Origin: Gavia stellata | Taxonomy: Eukaryota; Chordata; Aves; Gaviiformes; Gaviidae | Direction of reading: 5' to 3' | Assembly (NCBI RefSeq): GCF_030936135.1 | Contig: NC_082606.1 | Location: 8,426,755 to 8,490,754 of the forward strand | DNA: 64,000 nucleotides | Shown here: piece by piece, positions 1 to 13,900 of the stretch | Layout of the letters: every line of letters starts with the position of its first letter | Numbering within the stretch: position 1 is the stretch's first letter | Translations under genes and position numbers: made by a program | Notes under the pieces: generated by a model | Databases searched by the model: none | Seen by the model: only the letters and a program-made list of their open reading frames with translations | What the model was told of the DNA's origin: nothing

Positions 1-1913
<1,913 letters not shown>

Positions 1914-1968
1914 CGCGCACGAGCCCCGCCGCCGCGAGCAGCCACACCGCCAGCTCCTGGAGGCCCAT
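1914..1968 (-). CDS. CHRNA7: CHRNA7 exon 1, start codon and signal peptide
   Basis: This 55-nt coding part of exon 1 encodes MGLQELAVWLLAAAGLVR plus the first base of a Glu codon completed by exon 2. It is a classic secretory signal peptide: a hydrophobic core (VWLLAAAGLV) with cleavage expected shortly after the exon junction. It resembles the chicken alpha-7 leader in its ends (MGL... and WLLAAAGLVRE) but seems to differ at several positions between. The start is the ATG at 1968-1966 (plus-strand CAT), with a GC-rich 5' context. The donor GTGAGTG follows immediately. The exon sits inside the CpG island, as expected for a first exon, and its phase matches exon 2. Confidence 0.95.
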
Positions 1969-4900
1969 TCCGCGAGACCCAGCGCGGCGAGGGAGGGTGA
2001 CAGCAGCAGCGGCGGCTTCTCCCGCCGCCGAGCCCCGCCAGCCCCGAGCGGCGCGGGCAGGCGCCGAGCAGAGCTGCGGCGCGGGCCGAGGCGCGGATCC
2101 GGGCCGCGGAGAGCCGCCGGGGACCTCGGGCAGCTCGGCCCCTTCCTGCGCCCGCGCCGGAGCTCGCCCTTCGGCGCTGCCGGCTCGGGCGGAGCGGGGG
2201 AACGCTGACGGCCCGCCTCCGCGTCCTCCCTCTCCGCCTGATGGATTTCCCTCCCTTCCCTAATCCTTGAGCGTCCCCGGGCCGGAGGGGAGGGAGTGGA
2301 GCCGCTCGCGGGCTGTTACCGCAGCCGGAGCGATGCGGTGCGCTGAGCAAGGCGGCCCCCGCATTATAGAGACGAGAGCGGGGGCAGCCCCCTCCCCTGC
2401 CGGGCAGCCGCCCCCCGCCCGCCCCCCGCAGCCCTCCCCGCTCCGCAGGGCCTGTCCCCGAGCCTTGCCAGCTGCCGCCCTCCCGCAGCGGCCTGGGCTG
2501 TGGCGGGGCGCGGGCTGCCGGCCAATCCCCGCCCGCGGGACGGAGCCGCGGCGAGCGAAGGCTGCTCCGGGCGGGGCAGGGAGCCAGCCCTGCCCGCCCG
2601 CCCGGCTCCCGGCGGGGCAGCTGCGTGCCCGGCTGCCGCGGGGATGACACCCTGCCCGCGCTAGCTGGAAAGCCAAAGGGCATCAGGTCCCTGAGGGCCA
2701 TGGAGCTGCCCTTCCAGCTCCCCTGCCCTCCTCAGCCCGAGTGCTCCGTCATTCTGCTTTGCCATCAGCAGTGGCTGCTGGTGCGAAAGGCATGAATTAA
2801 CCCAAAGGGCAGCAGAGGGACCTGGGCAGGACAGCCTCTGCCTGGGGCCGGTCAGGCAGCGGGATGGGAAGGCAGCCAGGCTGGGGATCCATGGCAGGGC
2901 CAGTCCCTGCTGGCCTTAGCCAGGAGTTTGGCTTCGGTCACATTTTGAGGAGGAGGGAGATGGGCAAAATGGTCTTGCACACATGGCTGTTAAATCCCCA
3001 GCAGAGATGCAGGGCTGGGGGGGCTCAGGTGCTGGATGTTATGTCTAGATACAGGAAACACAACCATGGCTGAGGGCCATTGTGTTTAGTGCTTGACAAA
3101 CGCGTGACTGAGTAAAATGATGCCTGAGCTCCTGCCCGGTGTAGGTATAATGCACCACAGTTGGAAAGCAGGCCTAGAAAATTCAGTGCATTTTGTTGAT
3201 TGTCTGGTTCCCATTTGCAAGTTTAAGCACATTTTTGAGATCATGTATGGGTTATTTCTTTCAGTCCAAATCCCTGCCCTTCAAATCCAGTTGCTGCATT
3301 AAATGAATGTCCTAGGCAGCAGCATTTAAGGGAGAATGGTGTTGGAGAGTGTCCTCATTTGCAAGGGGTAACTAAATGCTTGTTTCTCAAATCACCCAGC
3401 AAACAGCAGTTTATTAGTCCATGTTATTTCTCAGCTTTAAAAATCCAGGCAATCTGTTTTGGCTGAAGCACTGATCTAATTTATGTAGTCACCGTTTAAA
3501 TACTTTTAAATGTTGAGCACAGGACCAGACAAAACTGGGGGCAATCTGAGTAGCCCAGCACGTCGGTGCATCTTGTGTTCCAGTCGTAACATAGAGGAGG
3601 ACCGAAACATTCCCCTTTGCAAATGAGCCAACATGCTGAACAACTTTACCAAGTTTACCAAGTGGAAACCAGCAAGTGGCAATGGTACCTCTCCAAAAGC
3701 CAAGCCATAGCTGATGTAGGAGCACATACACTGTCAAAGTTCTCAGGTTTTGCTTTTAACAGTCCCTCTAGGTTGAGTTTATTATTTCTCTGTTTTGTTT
3801 TGTGGTGGGTTTTTTTTCTGCGAGTTCTAGACCTTTTTGGGCCAGCTAGCAGACAGGAGAGGGTTGCTAGGGGAGCTCTGTGTTATTCACAGAGAAACCA
3901 AGTGTTATTATCCATTTGTACTTCAGACCTCCCATGGCAGTGCTCTTAGTACCCGGATTTTTGCCTTGTCTCATTTTGGGAAGGAAACTCATTTTCTTTC
4001 CTCCTGCTCCTGTTATCCCCTGCTGTTTTGGCACAGGTGCCCCACATCTCTCTGGGTGTACAGTAAACAGCACGAATTGTTCAGGGAAGAAATCTGGAGA
4101 GGAAAACTACAGTTCATGGCTGACCTCTACTGTTGGCTCATTTTTTTGCTCTGCACAGTGCTTTGTTGACCACAGCCTCACCCCGGGTGGTGAAGGCAGG
4201 GTCAGCAGTGAAAGCGCTGTAGAAGTGTGCACAGCCCAAGGTCCTCAGGGCTCTGTTACAGGCCTCAAAAGGTAAACCCTTCAGAGGATGGTACTGAAAC
4301 CCCAAATTCCAGTAGTATAAGCATTGAAAGAATAATTCGTAACTATTTGATAAACCTTGACTTATTTTTTGTTGGTGGCAGTCTCATTTGTTTTTTATGT
4401 TAGCAAATTAAATTTTATAGGCACTTCATAAGTTCTCCTCTTTAGATATTCTTTAATAGCAATCAGCAGCCCAACTCCTTGATTAATCCATCTTCAATCA
4501 GGTGCATTCCTTCTAAAGGGTTTACCTTTCTAGACAGAGATTCCGGTGTGAATGCACTCAAACGGCAGGAGGGGGTTACATTTGCTTTATGTAGACATCC
4601 TGGCTAATAAAAGTTAATTTCACAAATATTTATATGAGTTGATTGTCTAGATACTAGCAAAGAAAGATTAACAAACACTATACTGAAGTCCTCTAAAAGC
4701 CTTCATTTACGGCACAAGTTACCTTTGTAAAAGTCTATTGTTTACACCTTAAAAGCAAGCTGTACAGTCTGTGGCCAGCAGAGGCTCTTTTCTTTGCCTC
4801 CAATGCCCACCAGAGATAAGACCCACTCTTCTCTGAGCTTTAATTCTTCTCTCTGTTGTACGCTGTCCAGCCAGGTCTTTTGGAAGGAGCTGTTTCCCCT

Positions 4901-7900
4901 CCCCAGATAATAACTTTTTAGACACAATGATGAATGCAAGTTCATTTTACGATTACAGACTGTAGAAACTATTGTGGGTCTCCCAGCCCACCTCCCACAG
5001 TTGGGTGTTTACCAGAACATACGCAAGCCCTTAATACCAGTCTGTTTCTCATATACATTGGACATAATTAGACATAGCCAATTGTGTGTCTGTCTATTTG
5101 TGAATACTCAATATATTCAGGGAGATAACAGTATGCACAGATCATATATCTTCACATGAAGCTCAGGCGTAAGAAAACGTTTATGTTAATCGTATGTATC
5201 TAATACCAGCATGCTGTCTATTGTTCCTTTCTCTGGTAAGCGAAGAAGTAAATATAGCCTTGTACAAAAGGCAAAAGTCCTCACTCAAGTATTTTGAGAG
5301 TCTGACTGAGGCACAGAGCTATTAGAGAAACAGCTACAGGATTCTGAATTAATGCATCTGTAGAAAAGACCCTCATCATAATTGTAAGATGTTTGCTTAT
5401 ACCCACGGAGTATCTTCCTAGTTTCATGTATAAGGCTAATCTCATACATTGGTCAGGTAAAAGAACCAAGGACGGAAGAACATTCAGAATGACTTGTGCA
5501 GTCATTGGAAGATGTTGCAGTTGTCCAGGGGTTATAATATCCCGGAGTATGAGGAGTATCCTCTTTTTCTCTTTGCACAGATTTACAGATGAGCAAAAGC
5601 GTGCACCTTCCTAATGTGACAGAAGATGATAAGATAGCCCTGAGATTAGACTGATAGTGAAGAAGTGACCATCTTATGCTATATGCAGCTAAAGTGACTG
5701 CAGCGCTTTCTAACTTTGATCTAATTATTGTGCAACTGTAATGACCTGGGACTTCCATATCAGAAAAAAAATTGCTTTTCCTTCTTTTTAGAGAAGAAGG
5801 TAGAATAGGCCCGGATTTTAAACGGTAACTTACAGCATATGTTAGATGAGACACGTCCATATTTATTTGAATGTTATTCAAATTAAATTACTTCTTTAAT
5901 TGTTACCTATTTTTTTTATTTTTATGTAGCCTTAGTAGTTGCATCTCATGTTATTAGTTAATTTCTGTTGTTTATTTTGCACAACTAGTAGTCTCACTGA
6001 TGAAGAATGTATATGTGATAGCCTTGATTTTTCTTCTGTAAAATGTCCTGAAACAATATATTGCTTCTTTGGCAAGAGGTAGCAGGTAGTTTTGATGTTG
6101 AGTTTTCTATTGAAGGACAAATTAGTGATCTGAAATCTGGTTAATTTTGTAATTGAACTTTATATTCTGTACATCCAATCTTGAACAGAGGTTCACAAAG
6201 ATAATCTCTTCCCAGATTCTTAGCTCCTACACCAGTATGTGATTTCCAGAAAATGATCCATTCCCCAAATGGTCTTTTGTTGGGAAGGATAAAGAAGAGC
6301 ACAAGCTATTCTGTTGTTTAAAAATAGCAAAGCTGCTGCCCTCCCACTTTGTAAAAAGTAGCTACAGAGAGACCATTTCTGAACAGTGCTCAGAAGTAAA
6401 GAATAAGGATTTGTAAAATTTGCCTAATGAATTTGCGTAACTAACGAATAGGGCCCATGGTCACTTCTATAATGCCAACATCTTTCAAAATGCATGCTTG
6501 TCTTTTAGTACTCTTAGCATACACTCACATTAAAGTGTGAGCATAGTTATTAAACAACAGTGGCAACACCACTGTGGTATTGTGAATGAAATACCTCAAA
6601 TGAAATAACTGCAGAGATTTCTCAGCATATCTACTCTACAGGTGCTTTTCTCTGTCAAAAAATATCACAAGTTTTCATTGACGTCATGCTTAGCACATTT
6701 CCACTTTGATTTCTGTATAAGGAATTACTTGTGCCTCTCATTTCGGCCTCTGTTAGGTCCTTCTGAGTCATTTTGTAATTCCAGGGGTTGGCATTCGTTT
6801 CTCACTGACACAGATTTCACAGGATTAGAGTCACTTTGCCATCTTTTTGCTTGAGTGCGAACAAGAGAAAGCTGGCAAAACTGCTTTTCTTCAACCTGGT
6901 TGATTTAAAATAACTACATAATTTAGGGTTCACAGAAGCTAATTAAAGTTGACAAGAAATCTGCATTTTAGGCCTGCAGCTTTAACAGATCCTCATCTAT
7001 AAGCATCTGACAATCGATCTTATTTATCTTGTCCTAAAGCAGCACACTAGAAATTTTTCTGTGCTGAAAAAATTACCATCTGCTACAATTTAAATAACTA
7101 GCATGAATTCCACAAAAATGGTCATTTGATCTGTAAAGACTGTGTTCATAAGGCCTTTGACCATAAAGCTAAGCTCTAATCATGACTTTTTTTCCTGGCA
7201 CTGCTAAATAATGCTATATCAAAACTGAGAGTGAATTCATTTAAACTTCGGAGTTACAGTTGAGGCAGGGGATATGAAACAGGTCAGTCTTACAAAGCCA
7301 AATTTCTACAGGTAAGGCTTCTTTAAAGAAAAGTAGTCAGGGTGCACTCTCCTGCTAGAGAATACTGAATTTTGTCCTTTAGAAGTCTAGTGGTTAAGTG
7401 TTGGTTCATCAAGTACATACATTTTTAATATGGCTAAGGGGAGAAAGAATTTTTTATTTTTTCAGGTCTCTGCCTTTTGTCTTGGAATGCATGGATTGCA
7501 AATTTACAGCTGTATTTCTTACACTGCATCAAACCAGTATTCCTTAATATTCCCTCCCAGCTTCTCCTGCAAAGTCTCAGTATCACTCCCAAAGTAAATC
7601 AGTCCAGTCCATGTATGATTTATTTTAACTGATCATTGGTGAAGGTGAAGTTGATGTTTTTCAAGCATGTGGAACAGCAAACATCATGTATCATCTTCTG
7701 TTTTGAATGAGATCTTGTCCTTTCGCTATAATTGCATCCTTTATACTAGCACAGCGCACTGATATCAACAACAGGCTACAAAGGGGCACATGCCATGGTG
7801 AGTTGCTAGAGACAGGAGAGGAGTTCATCGCTCTCGGCTCCATAGAATGGCAGCCAGTCATGGCTCAGTGAAAAATGCTGTTTGTCTCCAAACAACTGGT

Positions 7901-10900
7901 GACAGCTCCTTCAAGGAAAGTGTCGCAAATGGTAGCGTGCAGAGAATGGAAACAAAAATTAATAATTTTTGCTGTCGGAATACAGCATATTTGGAGGCCA
8001 TGGATCCTTTGGAGACAGGGAGGTTTTCAAAATGCGATTCCTCACTGAACTCAAGGGAACTCTCAAAGCAGCTACCGGATTGTTTCCCTGATGAAGAGCT
8101 GTAGACCTCCTCAGGGAGGAACTGAAACTACTTTAAATATATGTTTTGATGGAAAATTCACTACAAATAATTGAAACCACTAGATGTGATCGGTTTTATC
8201 TGGATCCCTTAAATAGAGAAATACAGACGTAAGTACTGCATGTGTAAAGTGCTGAAGAAGACCGGTTGTGGTTTTGCCATATTCAGGAGTGCAGGCCAGG
8301 TTTTCCGCATGGGCAGCACAGCACAGAGCAGACTGTGCTCTGACTTTCCAAACGTGGCAAACCAGCAGCAAGCGCCTACTGGTTCCTAGGCTTGCTGAAA
8401 GGGCCAAGTGTGTGGGACTTTTCCCTACGCATTCCTGGTTTAAAAGAAGTCCAGCCACTCTACCGATTACATTGACTGCAAAGCCAGCGACTGTAAGTGG
8501 GTGTACTAAGTGTCAGTAGCATAAATCACGAAGCAGAGGAGTGCACTCTGGCTGTTACAAATGAAAGTGAAAAAGCAAATCGTCAGCCCCCGGTCCCCGG
8601 CACTTGACTAAAATGAGGCCTTGCTGAAGAGCTGGGTTGATCACCAGGGTGGGGATGGCGTATTTGTATGAACGATGTCTTGTAATCAGATACTTAAGTA
8701 ATACATAGAAAATATAGCTCTCAGTCAGATGTGATTCATCTCCTCAGCGCTGAAGAACCTGACAGAATAAATGACCGACTAATGGTCCCAGCATAGAGAT
8801 CTGAAGTAACCAATTTATGAGCAAGCTGTGTGGTAGCAATGAAAACAGACACATGCACAGAGGAAAGACTTTTCCAGTAATAAACCTGCCTTTGATTTTA
8901 GTGATAGTTCTCAAAATAAAACTTCCCTGTTTTCCAGTAACATCAAAAGGGTTTTGTTAGTCACGAGTGAATGCAAATCGCTTTCAGTGTGTTTTTCTTG
9001 AACTAGATTTAAGAGACCACAGTTGGTTCATACAGTTATTGTGGACATTTTTTTCTAAAACTTCCTTTTAAGATGACAGAGAGGATGAAAAAAAGGAGAA
9101 TGGGGCCATAAAGTAGAGAGGAAGGAACTGCCTGGTTTTTTCAGTGATTTTAATTAGGTTGGAGGATTTTTCAAGCTTGGATAAGCTTTCAGGTATTTGC
9201 TTTAGCATTTGTTTTGCAGGAGGACTTTTAGACCACTGGTTGTGTTAATGATAATTATAAGATGAAAGGTATGATAAAAATAACATAACAACCTGACCTG
9301 AAATTTGTCTACTAATTAGACCAACGTACTTGAAATGTCTTCTTACATTCAGAGATAATCTTGCTTCACACAGCTCTAGGACTTTCTTCTGCATGTCTTG
9401 CTAATGCAGACACAAGAAGCCAAATCCCTCTACTGGAATTGATTTTGTTCCATTTGGTATGTTACTAGGGCATGAGAAGAATTATCACGGTTACCTGAGC
9501 CAGGCAAATAAAGCAAGAAATTTACGGGAGCTTATTGAATGTTTTCTATTTTCATATTTCAAGTTGATTTTTAACCAGAGATGTTTGGATACCCAGACTT
9601 CTTTTAGTCTTAGAAACTAAGCTTTCAGAGATTTGTCTATTTTTGCTCTATACATAGAATGTCTGCCTAACTAAAACATTGTTCCTGCTTTTGCTAATTT
9701 ACATAAGTGAATCTTAATTTTTAATTGAAGCTATTGCTCCTAATAAATCCTCTGAGATGCCTAAATACAAATGCTGTGGGTCTCTTTAATGGCTGTAATT
9801 CAAGGCTATTTTTTATCACGGTCAAATTTGTTATTCTGGATTCCCGCTTAATTATGAAGATAATGCAATGTGGCAGGTCAGAGGCAACAATGACATTGCT
9901 AATGCCAGGCTGCAAGGATAGCTTGAGATGACTTGAATATTTTAAGTAATAATTTAATTTATCAGTTTCCTGATGCATTGTCTGTGTTACTGATTTTTAT
10001 AACCCAAACATGTCAATGTTTTCACATGATGATGAACAGAAGGTAGAATATGTTAATAATAATACAGTTTTCAAAAGCACTGCAGTGATTTAGAGCCTAT
10101 GTCATACTTTTTAAAGAGATTCTGATCACCTGGGAGCTTAAGTCTGATGGGAACCCAATGAGTTTATATGCCTAAGAGTGGGTTTTCTAAGCAGGCAGCT
10201 GCATTTTATTCTTAGGTATAAAATAAATAATTAATCACCAGAATGTTTTTGAAAATTTTACCCTATCATTTGTTTTAATTTTAATATTTAAAGTTTAATT
10301 ACTGTGTAACAAACTAATTTAAACTGTTGATTTTGAAAGTTGTGAATGTCAAAGCCCAGAAATCACCAATTAAATGTGTTGCAAGAACACAATTTCCTCA
10401 AATTTCTGAGCTGAACGTGTCTTGTGTAAGCCATGCACAGGTGCTAACATCCTGCTGATTGCTTTAGGGTATTCTGTGACAGAGGACTGGTAACTAACTT
10501 GGCAGCGTGAGCCTGATAGTTCACTGAACAGCAGTTTGGCAGTCACACATTTTTCCTCACTGTTGACCTCACTGGTTTGAAGTTGAGTCACTCCAGTAAA
10601 TCATTCTGTTTCTCTAATGGGTTCTGTGCTGCTCTAGGTTTTGTGCTGCTTTTTTATCCCCATGTAGCAGTTTGTTTGATTTGTGCATTACATTGCCAGA
10701 TTGAGCCCCAAATCTTAGTTTCGTTGTATCATTTTTGTAGTTTTTAGGAGGAAGTGGCAGGATTCATTCAAGCAGGAGGAAATAGAGTTGTTCTGTGAAT
10801 GTAGAAGTGCCCAGGTGATACAGAGCAGGATGCTGATAGGGTTCCCACCTGGGGAAGACTGACTGGGTTTTAGGATTAAGGACAAGAACAGGAGAGACAG

Positions 10901-13900
10901 AGGTGCTTTGAGAGCATTGGCTTTATTAGAGTGCTAGTGTGCTCTCTCTTTATACATAGATATTTAATTTTTTTTTCCTTTTTGACTTGAACTGGTATTT
11001 GCTTAGACAATATGGCTTACTTTTAGTGGGAGGATTAACTCAATTTTGAATGAGATTTTAATATGATATTTGCTTTGTTAAGGAAGTGAGTAATTGTAGA
11101 ACTGCTGGTTTTGGGTTTTTTTCTCTTTTTAATGAAGCCTGGGGATTCATATAGCATCTTATTGTTGGTGCTGGCATGCATTTCGGTTAATCGTTTAAGA
11201 AATGTACTTTTGTAATTCATAATCCAGTGGGGATTATTGAAATATTTCAATGCATCCAGTTTCTTCAACAGGGACTGCATAGACCGTGAAGAAAACAAGA
11301 ATATCATTGTTGAACTGATGAGGCTGAAACCCAAAGCAAGTTGGAAGAAGTTGACAGCCAGGTAAGTTTTGAGTTTTTCTCTTTGAACGTCTTGCTAGAG
11401 CCCTATGATCCTAGAGAGGCTTCCTTTAGGAAAATTCTGTTAAATTCAAACAGATAGGATTAAAATGAAGTATGGCAAAATATTCATCAGAGCTCTGCTT
11501 CTGAATCTCCACTTTCTTAGGCCTGCAAGGCTTAACTGCGTCTTTCCAATGTTACCTTGAGTTATGTCATTTCACGGAAAGTCCATTGCTTTAACGACCA
11601 GGAGCTAACAAAAGGAACCCAGCCTCATACAAAGCTGTGGTACTAACCTGCAAGATCCCCAGCTTCATTGAGATGCCTAGTAGGTACATGTGGAAAACTT
11701 GGAGTGGGCTCTGTGAAGAGCAGTATGTGGGTAGAGAGCCACCCAAGGCAAAGCGGTGTACCTTACAGAAAAGAATTCAAAATTCATTATGAAAAATTAG
11801 TATGATCGTTTCAATTGATGCTTGTATTACTGGTGGAATTGAGTCTTAATTGCAAGGCATTTTTATGTGTATGACATAAACCATCACTAGTTAAATGATG
11901 CCATTGCTAAGGCAGTAATATACTTTGTGTTATTTCAAACTGCAGATTATCCTACGTAGAATAATTTTGCGGATGTTTCTGAGGGACTTCTGCAAGGTTT
12001 AGGCATCTGGGACAGAAGCATTTCCCTTCCTGAATACTTTTTTTTGTAAGAGTGACCAAAGAACCTGTTCTTTCAATAGGTTAAAAAAAAAAAATACTGT
12101 CTTTAAAAACAGTTCTTTCCCCTGGGAGCCAGAAGGTTTCCTTGTCACAAGTTTTTCTTTTTTTTTTTTCTTTTTTTAACATAGTGCTACTTATAAAAAT
12201 TCTTGGCGTGAATCACTGAATTCTCAGCTTTGAAATTCTTTGCAAATAGCAGCAATGAAACTTGCCTAAAGTGTAAACCAGAAGCAATTTAAATATAAAC
12301 TATCAGTTGATATTTCACAATGCTTCCCACATACTCATTTATGAAACACTCAATCTGCAAGCTTTGTATAAATAGCATTTATTTACTGCCATGGTATAAT
12401 TGAAAGTTTGATGTTTGAGGAAGGTTAACACTGGTAAGGGGGAATTAGTAATGACTGTTATCTACTTGCTGCGTCATGTAATCTTGCTGTGTAATCTTGA
12501 GAGGTGACTTAAGTTAATGGTGTGCCGTTTCTTCTAACTTGAATTGTTATAATCCCTATAAGGCCATTACTTGTCTGGAACACTATCTTGTAATGGTTTT
12601 GTTTTCTATCGGTACCAAAGTGGGAGCTGAAATCGGTCACAGTTTGGAAGAACTAGACCATTGCATTACTTGTGGTTGTTTATACTTTCGCTTTTTCTCT
12701 CTTGCACTAACTCCATTAATGCCTCTCTATGTACTTTTTTTTTTACCTTGCACAAAGATAGTGATTTGGCTGATGTTAGATTGCCACAAGAAGCCTTAGC
12801 ATGAGTACAAACTGTTCTGGGATTCTGGGATATTGGCTAATGGTTTAATTGAAACCACAGTCACAGAAAGATGCATCCCATGTGAGCCAAGCATTTAAAA
12901 TATGTCTTATGTGAAAACCAGGTTCATCATGCGTGAAGCTACAAACTTGTTTCGATTCAAAATATGAAATGTATTTTAGATGCCACATATTTATATGTGT
13001 AGGCATTTCAGTATTAACCACTACATCACTTGCAGGTGATCACGCCACGTGGCATTGGGCTGAGAAGACCCTGAGAGTCAGATCCTCTGCCATTTATTCC
13101 AACAAGCCTTTCCTTGTTTCTCTGACCGCTCGTGAAGTGAAAGGCTCTCAAATGAGCATACCTGTGCATTCTATTTATTTCTCCTTCTTAAACTTCTGAA
13201 TGATAATTAAAATATCTTCTTAGGGAAAATCTTGCTGTTCTGTTTTTAATACCATAATTTCCATTGCCCTTGCCAGATGTGAACACAGATCATTACCTTG
13301 CTGTAGAATAGATGACTCTCTTCCTGTCCCTGTTGCTTAAATCTTGCCTTGAATCCTCAGTTGTTCCCCTATCAGCTTGACGAGGACTATTCTGAGGACC
13401 AGTGACAAGCAGGAAGAGCTTCACAGTCATCGGGAAATGTATGAGGTTCTTTGGTCTCTGCTTGGGCTTAGATCTTGTGTCAGACAACTATCTTTTATTC
13501 ATGGAGTTTCTCCTACTTCTTTATGCTTTATTGGGAACCAAGCTGTAGTAATGCAGGTGGAGGAGGGCTTTTTTCCCTGATGCGGTGTCTGCCATGCAGA
13601 GCTCCTGCCCATTTGTGTGTGCACAGGGGTCAGGCAGTCCCAGCCTACCCCCAGCAGACCGCAAGGAAACTCACGCTTAACTGAATCTCTGTTTTTGCCT
13701 TGGTCAGTGGATTTGTCTTAACAACTGCCGTCCATATGCATGATCTTTTGACTTACTGAAATAATTTGTATGACTTCCCTAAGTGCTTCCTACCTGCTGA
13801 AATCTTTTCCAGAGCTGTCAGTTCTTGCAGATAAGCAGCCAGCCTGCTGCCTGCCTTCACCTGACAGGAATAGAGACATCAGGTGGCAGTAGGGCCTCAG

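Noticed and set aside
3489-4275. Cluster of overlapping open frames on both strands at 3.5-4.3 kb
   Set aside because: Several frames are open in parallel, with no splice signals or recognisable motif. This is likely chance in a slightly GC-richer patch.
11035-11334. 99-codon minus-strand open frame overlapping the exon-like segment at 11.3 kb
   Set aside because: Composition is Lys/Ser/Phe-rich as expected of AT-rich DNA, and it has no splice sites in the right places. The plus-strand reading is more exon-like.
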